Shown in pieces: positions 45,125-56,578 of a DNA stretch of 64,000 bases. Source of the stretch: Gentiana macrophylla (lineage: Eukaryota > Streptophyta > Magnoliopsida > Gentianales > Gentianaceae). Under the pieces are notes generated by a model, which was given only the letters and a program-made list of their open reading frames with translations, searched no databases and was not told where the DNA came from. The stretch lies in the NCBI GenBank assembly GCA_026214975.1, contig JAOBSW010000555.1:62001-126000 (forward strand). The letters are read 5' to 3'. The stretch's first letter is position 1. The number at the start of each line of letters is the position of its first letter. The position numbers were made by a program, and so were the translations under genes.

Positions 45125-45902
45125 TTAGGTTAGCTATAGGGGATATAATGCAACCAAGGTATATAGAAGTGGTAAGGTACTAAAGGGAAATATAATGCCA
45201 TTTGAGTATGGTAAAATCCGCAAGTATGATGAAAACAATCAAATGAGGCACACATGGTGATAGACACTGATCGAGTGCACCAAGCATACCTGAAATCATT
45301 AAGCAAGTGTTGTTTTTTGAAATCATCGACTTTAGTCTTGAGGGCAATATCGCGGCATGAGTCATACATCAATTACCTACACAGAGAGGAATGCAATTAA
45401 CTTTGTATAGATGATCCTTTGATTGTTTTCATAGTAGCATCATAGAGAAACATACCTTGTGTAAGTACAGGAAGTAATTGAATTCAATAAGGCGTATTTA
45501 TGGCAATTGGAATCGTACCTGAAGATTGGATGTTGTATGTCCTTTGTAGGTGAGTATTTGGGTGAAACAGCTGATATGTAAATGATATGCATATATATGT
45601 ATGAAGTGCAATAATATGGGAGGAAAGCTGGGAAACGGGGGAAGAAACCTAATACTTTATATAAGTTGTTTCAGAAATAAAAGCAATAAAAACTAGAATA
45701 TGTTAGATATTATTCCATATGGTCAAACAGGACATACAGAAATATAATACAGTAAGGTGATTCTAGCCGCACCGTTATGGTGGAATTTACATAGTTTGTT
45801 GTAGGAGTTGTGAAACCATATAGATAATTGTACAGTACAAGTTGTACATACAACATTCAAAATGATGAAGTGTTAATAGGTTGGACAAAATGTTGGGGAT
45901 CC
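45125..45902. other. Unassigned sequence between P2 and Copia-C
   Basis: Continuation of the Helitron-region sequence. A minus-strand exon-like stretch (YDSCRDIALKTKVDDFKKQH, about 45365-45300) is bounded by possible splice signals, but no family is recognised. Confidence 0.35.
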
Positions 45903-47315
45903 TGTTAGGAACATTTTATTATGTTTTGATGATGGCCATACTAGCTGTTATAGCAAGCCTGAAATAAGTTTGAATTCTCTGTATAAGTCTTTACTTAGAG
46001 TCTGACATGTTGTATAAGTTGAGTCAGACAAGTATTGTACTAGTTGGTAGGACGGCAAAGCAAAAACAGATATTCGGCAGAGTGAAGCCCCACCAAGCAC
46101 CAAAGCAGAGAAGTAATGAAGACATTATGGTTCGACTTATAACCAAGGAAGTCCTGTGATGACCTTGGATAAGTCTAAGTTATGTTTCAAGTGATGAAAC
46201 TCAATATTCAAATATGGTGTACCTTTGGTCTCACCCAAATCAAGGACCAGTGAAGTATAAAGATTCTCGGAAACTAAAACAAAGAAGAAAAGCAATGAAT
46301 CGGTGAGTAAACCGACTTTTGGCAAAGTGAAAACAAAAAAATGAAGAAAGAACTAACGGCTAAGTCAGAAGGCTCACTCGACCGTTCTGAAAACGGCGAA
46401 GTAACACTTACCAGATCAGATTTGATATATGTTGAAGATACATAAGATCATGCATTAAATTCACAATCAATAGAGGATCAATCAAGGACGGATTTTCTGC
46501 TATACGTTTGAAGAAAGAATCCGATCACTGAGACCAAGGAGAATGCAATTAAGGGGGAATCAAGAATAAAATCAAGGATTATTCCCTAATTAATACAGCC
46601 AACGGACGGAATTTCAAAACCAAGGTTATTCAAGGCTATAAATAGAAGGCATTGACAGAAAAAGAAAACAACGATTCAAAAAAAGGGAAAGAAAGCAGAA
46701 ACTCTGTCAATTTGAAAAGCCTTCTCTCTGAACTTACAATGATACATCTAGTGATCAACTCAAATATCAGAGCTACAAAGTCATACTCAGAACTGAGATT
46801 GATCAAGCAAGTGTGTGAATCACATTCACATCTAACTGAAGCAACTGAATCAGAGGCAATCTGAGAAGGAGTTGAATCTGTGATAGCTGTTGAAGGATTT
46901 TGATCTTAAGGAGCAGCAAAAAGGAAGACTGAATCACTGAATCTGTTGCAGTCAAGGAGTGATAGTCTTGTAGATTGTGAAGCTTGGGAAGCCAAGGACA
47001 ATCAAACTATTGTATCTGTGAAAACAATAGTGAATTCCTCCGATCATCACAGGAGAAGAGTGGATTAAGGGATTACACCACCCTGAACCACTATAAGCCT
47101 TGTGTCAATTAATTTCTGCAATTTACTATACAGCATTTATTTAATTTGCCTACATCATAACTTATATCTGTGGTTGTGCAATCGATTTGAAAACAACATA
47201 GTAAGAAGGGACTTATCCATTTGCCCAAAAGCTTTTAAATAAAAGAAAAGTTTTGAAACTCCACTATAGTCATTCACCCCTCTCGACTATAGTTTCACCT
47301 TCTCTGGGACCAACA
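45903..47315 (+). repeat. Copia-C 5' LTR
   Basis: The LTR is 1413 bp, from TGTTAGGAACATTTTATT to CTCTGGGACCAACA. It matches both Copia-B LTRs in inverse. A TATA box (TATAAATAG, 46637-46645) marks the promoter. Confidence 0.88.
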
Positions 47316-47316
47316 A

Positions 47317-47330
47317 TTGGTATCGGAGCA
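47317..47330 (+). other. Copia-C primer-binding site
   Basis: TTGGTATCGGAGCA lies one base from the LTR end. It differs at one core position from TGGTATCAGAGC. Confidence 0.85.
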
Positions 47331-47452
47331 GTGTTCCTAGTATCAGAACCTGTTCAGATCTAATTTCTGGTAACAAGGAGATCATATATTTTCAAAGTAG
47401 TTTTCAAATCTGAGCTTTCTATACGCTTACTTTTATATCTTCATTTGCACTG

Positions 47453-48635
47453 ATGGATTCCTCAAACTTCTTATCAAAAGTACCTGTTTTTAATGTTAAT
47501 AATTTCGATGAATATAAAATAAGAATGCTATCTCATCTTGCAGCAACTCATGAAGAGATGCTGGATGCAATCAATGATGGACCAATCACAATCACTACGG
47601 TGGTAGGCACGATGTGAGATCAAGGAAAGGAAATTGACAAACCTAAAAAGGATTGGACCAAGGATGACGGGGAGAAGAGCAAATCTGGACTTTGTTGCAA
47701 AAGACATGATCTTGAAGACCCTAGATAGCAACATGTTCATGAGAATCAAAGACTCAAAACAAGCAAAGGAGATGTGGGACAAGCTATCATTGATAAATGA
47801 AGGATCTCAAGCGATTAAAGAAAACAAATTATACATTGCAAAAGCAGTAAATTTGAGAACTTTAAAATGAAGGTGGTGAATCCATTGATCAAATGGACAA
47901 TGCAGATTCTCAAGCATCATCGAACTGCAAATGTGACTTGGACACATATATCCCCGTAAAGAAGTATGCTTGAAGATCTTGAGAGGATTGCTGAAAGATG
48001 GAAGATCATAACATCGATGAATCGGAGGAACAACAAATATTGCAAGCATCGACACTCGACACCGATGTCCCAATTAAAAGCTCATGAATTCGAATTGAAC
48101 GGTGAAGATGGTGCCCGGCAGAGACACATAAAATCATCGCATTAGTTGCACCTCAAGAAAGTAACTTTGCCGAATGCATCAAACAAAGAGACACATGAAC
48201 TAAAAGAACATGTAGCTTTATTAGTTAAACGTTTTGTGAGTTTACCAAAAGAAGCCATTCAAAGGAAATTCATCATCAAATAAGAGGTCAAGCTCAAACA
48301 AAGATATGAAGAAGAAAGATGATGAATACAGATGCTTCAATTGCAACAAGAAAGGTCACTTCAAAGTGATTGTCCTGAAGAAAATGACAAAGACGATGAA
48401 AAGAAGAAATACAAAGCATCCGAAAGAGAAAGAGCAAGAAGGCACTCAAGGCGAGAATCCAAAGCAAGTGAAAAGAATGAAGAATCATCCGATAATGATT
48501 CAGGATGATAGTGATGAAGAAAGGCATTTCGAGGAAAATGAAAAAGCATGTCTATGCCTCATGACCAAAGAATTATATGAAGACAAAGGTGATAGCTCGG
48601 ATAATCGAGGAAACAAGCCTATGTCTAATGGCTAA
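47453..48635 (+). pseudogene. Copia-C gag, N-terminal and zinc-knuckle part
   Basis: The ATG at 47453 gives MDSSNFLSKVPVFNVNNFDE. The capsid sequence NLDFVAKDMILKTLDSNMFM follows after a shift. The zinc knuckle is CFNCNKKGHFK (48330-48362), but a one-base loss just after it puts DCPEEN out of frame, so the last Cys is lost. An acidic stretch (MIQDDSDEERHFEENEKAC) follows. It is broken by stops and frameshifts throughout. Confidence 0.8.
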
Positions 48636-48689
48636 AGAATCGGATGGCGAGGTAATATCTAGTTCTGTTCTTCATCAAATGCATCCACA

Positions 48690-49610
48690 TCTTACCTCGC
48701 ACAATCTTCTAGTCTCCCATTAGATACAGCAGACCTAGTCCAAAATCTCATGACTAAATTTGATGAAATTGAAAAGAATCATGAAATTTTGGAAAAGGAA
48801 TGCAAGGATCTAAGAAAAGAGAATAAGAGATTAAAGAAAGAACTGGATAAAGCAAAAGCTGAATTAATTAGTAAGGAGACCTACTTAAATGATCAACAAA
48901 AAATAGATGATCATACATCCGTTATTAACACATCGATTAAGAAAATCTCCTCACCCAATAAAGGTAACCCTTTGCACCACTAAAAGCACCACTTACAAAC
49001 CCTCAAAAGGTTTGGATCGAGATCTAGTCTTGGTTGCACATGATCAGGATGAAAGTAGGAATAATGGTCAACACAATTCTAAATTTAGGACCACTAATGG
49101 ACCAAAATTTAGAAAGGGACAGACCATAGTTCCAACAGATCATCCCGTTCCGGTGAAGTCAAAACCCAGTGTAGTGAAACAACAAACTAAATCCTCATTC
49201 CAGTCAATCAAGAACAACAGCCATCTGAAAGGTAAAGGCAGACTTTACCCTTCAGAGGATGATTGGAATGTTGCACCTCCAAAATACAAGAGGAAACCAT
49301 TCCACAAAATGCATCATGTGCTTAAGAAAACCAATGCTTCTAGACACATGAAGCAAGAAAGGTTTCAATGCATATTGGAAAGTGAAGAAGGATGTAAATG
49401 CACCAAAAGGTGGAGAAAAGTATCGAATACCTTCAATAAAAATATTAGAAGCTATTCGCCATGCCTTATACATATGAAGTTGATGACTTCAATTATCCAA
49501 AAGAAGACCTTTTGGATACACCCTGGTGGTATGGGAGGCATGATTGCTATGTGTATGGACCCAAGCAGTGTTGGGTACCAAAACTTAATTAATATGTTTT
49601 GTAGGATGTC
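48690..49610 (+). pseudogene. Copia-C gag C-terminal extension with coiled coil
   Basis: LVQNLMTKFDEIEKNHEILE and RKENKRLKKELDKAKAE (about 48735-48865) form a heptad-rich coiled coil, equivalent to that of Copia-B. A frameshift near 48960 follows. A basic region then reads KPSVVKQQTKSSFQSIKNN, KYKRKPFHKMHHVLKKTNA and, in another frame, the GPKQCWVPK-type end before the protease. Confidence 0.75.
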
Positions 49611-51020
49611 TGGTACATAGACAGTGGATGTTCCAGACACATGACAGGAAACAAGAAATGGCTCACTGACTTCAAATCTTTTGATGGACCCAAAGTCACA
49701 TTTGGAGGTAAAGAAAACCCTGGCAAGATTAAGGGGGAAGGCATAATACTCAAGAACAATCTAAAGATTCAAAATGTGGCATATGTCAAAGGACTTAACT
49801 TCAATCTGATGAGCATCAGTCAATTCTGTGACAAAGGCTACAATGTGCACTTTAACAAAGAAGGATGCAAAGTGATTCACAGCCAAACCAACACAGTAGT
49901 TCTTGCAGGTAGAAGACAAGACAACATGTATGTGGTGGACTGGAGAACAGCCAAGGCAGAAACATGTCTACTTGTCAAGAATAATCAATCAACAAGCTGG
50001 ATTTGGCACAAAAGATTAAATCACCTGAATTTCAAGACCATCAACAAACTATCAAGAAGCAAGTTAGTTGAAGGCCTGCCAGAGATCACATTCAAGAAAG
50101 AAAGTCTATGTGATGCATGTCAGAAAGGAAAACAGATAAAAAGTTCATTCAAGTCAAAGCCTCATCAATCTACAACAAGAGTTCTACATCTGTTACACAT
50201 GGACTGTTTGGACCAAATCACACCGAAGAAGTGTGAGTGGTAAGAAATATACTCTTGTAGTGGTGGATGACTTCTCAAAGTACACTGGACCATTTTCATG
50301 AACAAGAAGAAAGAACACTCAAGAAGTTGCCAGATTTCGAGAAGACTCGAGAATGAGAAAGAGCTAAAGATTATCAAGATCGAGATCGGATAGAGGCAAT
50401 CGAATTTCTAAATGAAATTATCAGAACCTATTTTGAAGAAAATGGAGTGCTACATCAAATATCTGCAGCAGGAACTCCACAACAAAATGGTGTAGCAGAA
50501 AGAAGAAACAGAACTCTCAAAGAAGCAGTTAGAACAATGATTGCTGAAGCATGCTTGCCAAAGAGGTTTTGGGCTGAAGCAGCAAACACATCATGTCATA
50601 CACAAAACAGATCAATCATCAACAAATATCATGGAAAGACTCCATATGAAATATGGAATGGTAGAAAACCCAATATCTCATATTTTCATATGTTTGGATC
50701 AAAATGTTTTGTCTTAAACAGGAATCAGCTGCATACCTTTGATGAGAAGGCTGATGAAGCAATCTTCATGGGATACTCAGACACCAGCAGAGCATTCAGA
50801 GTACTCAATAAAAGAACATTGGTGATTGAAGAATCAATACATGTGGTTTTTGATGAACCAAATACAAATGGTGAAGATCTTCAAGACCAAGAAAAGAAAG
50901 CAAAGCACAAAGGGAAATCTATACAAATGCAACCACGGCTACTACTATCCCGAATCATCACTTTGAAAATCAAGAGGAACCCCATATCAATACAAATGAA
51001 GAAGCACTGAAGTTGAAGTT
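49611..51020 (+). pseudogene. Copia-C protease and integrase
   Basis: WYIDSGCSRHMTG starts at 49611 with the catalytic Asp at 49620-49622, one stop upstream of a long open stretch (49641-50243). That stretch has NVAYVKGLNFNLMSISQFCD and a zinc-binding segment (IWHKRLNHLNF, LCDACQKGKQ). The integrase core is frame-shifted around 50240-50420, where the second Asp of DDE (RSDRG) lies. It is open again at 50447-51010 with GTPQQNGVAERRNRTLKEAV including the Glu, and FWAEAANTSCHTQNRSIINK. Confidence 0.82.
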
Positions 51021-51139
51021 CATGCTCAAGCATGAAGGTATGGAAGCACCAAGTGAAGAACATCTTCAACTGGATCTAAATTGGCTAAGAGACCATCCGA
51101 AGAACAAGTCATTGGAGATATTCACACTTTGGAGTTAGA

Positions 51140-52704
51140 ACCGTAAGACAATTTGAGCACATGCTAACTTGCTTTCTATCACAAGTGGAACCTAAGACCA
51201 TAGATGATGCAATCCAAGATGTAGATTGGATCACAACCATGCAAGAAGAACTAAATAAATTTGAAAGAAATGAAGTGCAGGAACTTGTTGAGACTGGATA
51301 TGGCCAACATCATTGGTGCAAAATGGGTATTCAGAACAAGATGGATGAGCAAGGAATCGTTGTCGAAACAAAGCAAGGTTAGTTGCAAAAGGCTACTCTC
51401 AAGCGAAGGAATAGATTATGATGAAACATTTGCACCAAGAGCAAGATTGGAAGCAATCAGGACTCTTTCTAGCATTTGCTGCACACAAAGACTTCAAAGT
51501 CTATCAAATGGATGTAAAGAGTGCATTCCTAAATGGGCTCTTGGAAGAAGAAGTTTATGTAGAACAACCTCCTGGATTTCAAATCAAAGGAAAAGAAGAC
51601 AAAGTACACAAACTCAAGAAGGCCCTCTATGGCCTCAAACAGGCACCTAGAGCCTGGTATGAAACACTATCACAATTTTCGATCAAGAATGGATTCAACA
51701 AGGAACTATTGACAAGACTCTATTCAAACTAGAGGAAGGAGCAAGCACATTGCTAGTACAAATCTATGTTGATGATATAATCTTTGGATCGGAGGATGAA
51801 AAATGTGTGAGAAATTTGCAAACTCGATGAAGAGCAAATTTAGGATGAGCATGATGGGAGAATTAAACTATTTCCTTGGCCTTCAAGTAAAGCAAATGAA
51901 GGATGGCATTTTCATTAGTCAAGCCAAGTACACAAGAGACTTGATACACAAGTATGGAATGGATACAAGTGGCACAACAGACACACCAATGTGTGCCAGA
52001 GTCATACTTGGAAAAGATGAAGAAGGAAAGGACGTTGATCAGAAAATATATAGAGGAATCATTGGCTCCTTATTATACTTAACTGCAAGCAGACCTGATA
52101 TAGCATTTGCAGTAGGAGTGTGTGCAAGATTTCAAGCTCAACCAAAAGAATCACATCTTCTAGCAGCTAAAAGGATAATCAAATACTTGAAAAACACTAT
52201 AAATGTTGGAATTTGGTATCCAAAAGATGGATGATTTAAATTGATGTCATATTCAGACTCTGACTATGCTGGATGCAAAATAGATAGAAAAAGCACCTTT
52301 GGAACATGCCAAATGCTAGGAACCAGACTAGTCTCTTGGTTCAGTAAAAAGCAAAACTCCATATCTACATCAACAAAGCGAGAATATATAGCGACATGTA
52401 GTTCACAGGCACAAGTACTCGTGGATAAGACAACAGCTAAGAGACTATGGAGTGGAAGAGAAAACAATTCCAATCATGTGTGATAACACAAGTGCAATAT
52501 CCATTACTGAAAATCCAGTATTGCATTCAAGAACAAAGCACATTGATGTGAGACATCATTTCATCAGAGACCATGTTGAAAAGGGGATGTCATCCTAAAA
52601 CACATACCCATGAAGATCAATTGGTCGACATCTTCACTAAACCACTCGGCTATGAAAGATTTAGTATGTTGAGAACTGAGTTAGGGATGATTGAAATTGA
52701 ATAA
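51140..52704 (+). pseudogene. Copia-C reverse transcriptase and RNase H
   Basis: RT starts FLSQVEPKTIDDAIQDVDWI and, after shifts, reads [37 protein letters not shown] and [18 protein letters not shown]. The YVDD motif is intact at 51765-51776 (QIYVDDIIFG), but a stop and shift separate it from the fingers. MSMMGELNYFLGLQVKQMKDG and [20 protein letters not shown] lead into RNase H ([31 protein letters not shown]), ending at a stop at 52702-52704. Confidence 0.83.
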
Positions 52705-53313
52705 GTATCAAAGAGCGGCTAACTGGAGTAATCGGCTAAGTGACCTCATCAACTGGTACAACCTTTGCCACTACAGGAGATGTAGCAGGTAAGGCACTGG
52801 TATCCAGCGAAGATAACTTAACTGATTGTTAGGAACAGTTAAATGGAGCAGCTCAGTGAAGAACTCATTGGATCGGCTAAGTGACCAGCCAAGGCACTTC
52901 ACCGAAATAAAGACTTGGATAAATTAAAAGTGTGAACAAAATCAATTCTGATTACACGTGGAGAATAAGGAAATTATGGAGGATTATTCTATGAAAGATT
53001 ACACACGTATGATCATGGAGGTAATTATATTATTTTTCGAATTATTAACTCCTCGATTCCCGGGCTCTATCATTACTTACCTCAAACCACTCCCCCATTC
53101 CACTCGAATATCGCAATTTACATACACAAAATCACGCCATTATGTCACAAAATCCTTCCATATTCAAACCACGTTCACAATACCCAAATCACACTATATA
53201 AACAGACTTAGAGATTTTCAGAAATCCTTACGCTCTCTTGAAAATTACAAACCCAATCTCTGATTTTCACTGAAAACTTGAAGAACTCCTTCCTAAACTT
53301 CTGTCTACTAGCA
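52705..53313 (+). other. Copia-C spacer between pol and third ORF
   Basis: About 600 bp without coding sequence, equivalent to 26539-27165 of Copia-B. It contains the internal TATA candidate at 53195. Confidence 0.65.
53195..53203 (+). promoter_or_regulatory. Putative internal TATA box for Copia-C third ORF
   Basis: TATATAAAC starts 119 bases before the ATG at 53314. The equivalent box in Copia-B starts 117 bases before its ATG. Confidence 0.55.
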
Positions 53314-54587
53314 ATGGCTTCATCTTCCACAATTTCTCCCCATCGAAAAATACTATGAAAAATCAATCATCAACTGTCGCGTTTTCAAACTCGAACACTA
53401 TCTATCGTTTTGTGATAATGATGCAAAAGCTCAACGCTTGGTTGATTGTTGTTCAAATTTGGGGTCGATGACTTTTCTAAATCCCCAATTACGGGAATCG
53501 CTATGAAAACCTGATCGCATTCGGAAAAATGCCAAGTTTGTGCCAAAGACAAAGAAAAGCGAGGTCGATCGCATAAAAGTTCAATTTTTGGGAAAGAGAT
53601 AGTCATAACGCTGGACTTCTCAATAGGTTCCTACAATTACCAATGATAGGACCGCCAATGTCAAGTTTGTGTGCATCGACATCACAAAATTCAGGTGAGA
53701 TAGCCAAAAATCCAAGGAAAAACAGAAAAACATACAATCTACCTAGATCAACACTCAAACTTCCGTTTGCCGAGTTTGCACCAGTCATCACCAAGAATAT
53801 CGAAGGCAGAAAAGGGTCCATGGAGAACTCGATCGAGGTTCGGATCGATTGATGGCCATCATCTACTAACGCATCAAATTCGATCGGGCAACTTTTGTAT
53901 TCAATAGACTAAAGGATCAGATACAAAAGGAATTTGACCTTTCAATTACGGTACCAAACAAGGGTTTGCAGAAGAAAGGGGATTTCTGGGAAAAGAAATC
54001 ATACGGGTTCCCTCTTCAACACCTGCTCAACGCATTGAACGTGAAACCCACAAATCTGCAGGTCCCACACAAGTCAAAGACGATGTTCACTTACATCAAG
54101 GCTTCCATGAAGCCCAAACCCATAGCCGGGAGCAAAAGAAAGCAACTCAAGGCGTAGATCAGAGTGGGATTTAAGAACTGGATCCAGGCATGGTAGCGCA
54201 TGAAAACATCATCTCCGCTGGAACCAGCAACTTAATTGACTCTGTGACAATCAGTGATGACACAGCAACAGAAGAAGAAAAGCAACAAGAGGAAATCACC
54301 TACCTAGAGGAAGGTGAAAAGGATATAGAATCACTTCATCTGAAGAGGAGGAGATACATGAGGAAGAGGATGAGTCAGAGGATGAACGCTCAGAAGGAGG
54401 AAATCTTAAAGCAATTCAAGAAGATTTGGGGATTTCTGATGATGAACCGACTCTCCAAGAAGTGCTTTTCAAAAGCATAGGCAAAGTTGACAACCAGCTA
54501 AGTGAGCCAGCTGATAAAGCTCACTCAGCCGAACTTGTCAACTCCCCCACAATTGCACAAGGGGGAACAGTGGTAGATGAAGCTGTC
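53314..54587 (+). pseudogene. Copia-C third (env-like/accessory) ORF, truncated and broken
   Basis: It begins MASSSTISPH and after a one-base shift reads YYEKSI, like the Copia-B start (QYEKSI). Later open pieces match Copia-B: FWEKKSYGFPLQHLLNALNV and KSKTMFTYIKASMKPK, against FWVKKSYGIQLHYLLQ and ESKIMFTYVKQTKKSK. A Glu-rich acidic region follows, as in Copia-B (EEEDESEDE in one frame). Gypsy LTR T1 interrupts it after VVDEAV. Function is unknown; no signal peptide or membrane segment is seen. Confidence 0.75.
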
Positions 54588-56129
54588 TGTTAAGGGTGAA
54601 AATCTATGAATTATAAGGATATATTTTACGATGTTTCCCCTCTATATTGTGTAATTTGCATAATAATTGGTCTTTATATTGAAATATTGAGCAAACAATA
54701 TTTTTATAGACTTAATCGCAATATTGATATGTTTATGTGATTTTATGGTTGAAATATAATTATTTGAATACTATTGCAGTTTGCGATGTTTTCCATGTGT
54801 TATAGGTATGTTTATTGTGCTCAAATGATGATTTAAAGAAATTAAAAGTCGAGCTAAGTTGATTGAAGAAAGAGATAATGATGATTTGGAAGGAAGGAAA
54901 GAGATAAGTATGCAAGAATCCTATTCAAGGCAAAGCATGAACGTTCATTCATGAAGCGCCCATACTAAACGAAGCGCCCGGCAATTCGGACGTTCGTCCA
55001 TGAAAGCGATTTTGATACAGAGAGTTTGAACGGAAGCTGGACGAGCGTCTGAGGGGAGTTCAAGAATGTCGGACGAGCGGCCATTATAGTGAACGCTCGT
55101 CCATCCGACCGACTTAGAGAAACCGACTTTGGAGGCTATAAATACCGCTTTGTTTTCACACATTGTAGATACCAATTGATAATTCTCGAACCCTAAACCC
55201 TAGGGGCGGCTATAGGCTGCGCTTTTACTTTGTTTTTCCAGTTTTTTATGTTCTTCAATTCCTAGACACAATTAGTTTAGTTTATGCAATTTATTTCAAC
55301 AATTCGAGCTATTCAAGGATGCTAAGAGGCTAGGCTTCAATCAAACGAGCATTGTGAAGCCATCCAACTTTCATTAATTTTGATTCTTCGGTTATATTGT
55401 AAGTTTTTAATCAAGTTGTTTCCTTTATCATGTCTTATGTTGATTAATTGCATTTATATCGAAAGATGTGCATGTATGATGTTTTATATTTGATGAAAGT
55501 CTTTATAAACATTAGATCACCATGATTTAGGAATAGATCTTTGATCTATGTCAAACGAAAGTTGATAGGTTGAATATCTAGGTTAAAACGTTAAAGTTTA
55601 CATCTTTGTTTATGTTATGACGCGTTAATTTCCGTAAATCGAAAGATAGAAATTAATAGGCGAATCATCTACTTAAAGTAGGATTCATACCTTTGATAAG
55701 ATGAATCACAACTTGATAGAAAGCGCAATATAATCGGTATGAGAGATTAGTGTTTGTTGGATAGGTGGATCAATACTCGCTTGTCCGTTTTAAATTTGAT
55801 TTAACCCTTGAAACTTGAACTGTTTAGTTAGTCTATTTCCTATTGCACCTTTAGATTAATTTGTTCGCAACCAAACCTTCCTAGCTTTGGATTTTCGTCC
55901 TCTGTCTAGTTTATTTTCAGCATATATGTGTAGTTTAGTTTTGTTTTACTCGCTGTTTAGTTTAGTTTTTCGTGACATAGTTTAGTTAGACAAAACTAGG
56001 AACCACAATCGCCTAGTTCCCGTAGGATCGACCCGGCATTAACCACTAGTACTACGATCCTTATACTTGGGGTTAACCGGATTATAAATTTATTACTTGT
56101 TTGTTTTGCATAGATAAAATCCGTAGACA
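54588..56129 (+). repeat. T1 5' LTR
   Basis: The LTR runs from TGTTAAGGGTG to CCGTAGACA, and six bases separate it from the PBS. It has a TATA box (TATAAATA, 55137-55144), preceded by several GGACGAGCG/CGCTCGTCC-type words (54939-55102). The 3' part has the usual CGTAGGATCGACC block of Athila/Tat LTRs. No partner LTR is in the window; T2 is a different family. Confidence 0.82.
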
Positions 56130-56135
56130 AGTTTT

Positions 56136-56153
56136 TGGCGCCGTTGCCGGGGA
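56136..56153 (+). other. T1 primer-binding site, tRNA-Asp
   Basis: TGGCGCCGTTGCCGGGGA is an exact match to the plant tRNA-Asp PBS used by Athila/Tat-type elements. Confidence 0.93.
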
Positions 56154-56159
56154 GATAGA

Positions 56160-56428
56160 CCTGCCTATAGAGCAAGTCCAGAGGAAACAAAGGAAATACA
56201 GAGGCAGGTAAGTGAACTATTGGAAAGGGGTAAGGTGAGGGAAAGCACTAGTCCTTGTGCGTTCTGTCATTTTAGTTCCCAAGAAAACCTGGAGAATGGC
56301 GTTTGTGTACAGATTGTAGAGCAATTAATAAAATCACAATCAAGTATAGATATCCCATTCCTCGGTTGGATGATATGTTGGACGAGTTACATGGTGCTAT
56401 ACTTTTTACTAAAATAGATCTAAAAAGT
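56160..56428 (+). pseudogene. T1 reverse transcriptase fragment (fingers)
   Basis: The sequence reads YRASPEETKEIQRQVSELLE, RGKVRESTSPCA and, in a shifted frame, [20 protein letters not shown] then [15 protein letters not shown]. This is the N-terminal half of a Ty3/gypsy RT, ending just before the first catalytic motif is complete. It starts only about 10 bases after the PBS, so gag and protease are deleted. Confidence 0.78.
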
Positions 56429-56508
56429 GGAAGAAGAATGCAAAACAAACACTAAATCCTACCGCAAGCGATATAATGGTGGGTGTTGGTGGGTGTTGGT
56501 GGGTGTTG
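56429..56508 (+). other. Patchwork junction (filler DNA) between T1 RT and T2 integrase
   Basis: Eighty bases assembled from pieces present elsewhere nearby. AAGAAGAATG (56431-56440) also occurs at 62851-62860. ATGCAAAACAAACA (56438-56451 region) is the inverse of the T1 LTR end near 56098-56111. A 21-bp stretch (56450-56470) is the perfect inverse of 62743-62763 near the T2 LTR end. Three tandem copies of GGTGGGTGTT (56478-56507) are the inverse of the integrase word AACACCCACC. Such mosaics are typical of end-joining repair with template switching. Confidence 0.72.
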
Positions 56509-56578
56509 CAAATACATTCTTCTTGCGGTTGATTACGTATCTAAGTGGGTTGAGGCTATTGCAACACCCACCAACGAT
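56509..56578 (+). repeat. Perfect 70-bp inverted repeat, left arm
   Basis: This is identical to the reverse complement of 62797-62866 (70 of 70). Both encode [20 protein letters not shown] plus three residues of integrase, on opposite strands. Confidence 0.92.

Larger units (their letters stand above)
41222..45902 (-). mobile_element. Probable Helitron (3' end at 41222), 5' end not seen
   Basis: On the minus strand the end reads a 17-nt hairpin (ACCGTGC, loop GAA, GCACGGT; 41234-41250), then 8 nt, then CTAG followed by T. This is the canonical Helitron 3' structure (hairpin about 10 nt before CTRR, insertion between A and T). It interrupts G2. The body has no recognisable Rep/helicase; it holds a small unknown ORF (41792-42228) and solo LTR P2. 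The 5' TC end was not found and may be beyond the Copia-C insertion at 45903, so the right limit is only the last base before Copia-C. Confidence 0.5.
45903..54587 (+). mobile_element. Copia-C: SIRE/Maximus-like element, 3' end missing
   Basis: The 5' LTR (45903-47315) is followed by PBS, gag, protease, integrase, RT, RNase H, spacer and third ORF in plus orientation, all sister to Copia-B. The third ORF is cut at 54587 by gypsy LTR T1; the 3' LTR is outside the window or lost. The left flank is GATCC (45898-45902). All genes carry frameshifts and stops. Confidence 0.87.
54588..56428 (+). mobile_element. T1: gypsy element, 5' LTR, PBS and RT fragment
   Basis: An LTR of 1542 bp is followed by a perfect tRNA-Asp PBS and then, with no gag or protease, a piece of gypsy RT that stops at 56428. 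It is inserted in Copia-C (left flank CTGTC, 54583-54587). Whatever followed was replaced by a rearranged junction. Confidence 0.82.
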
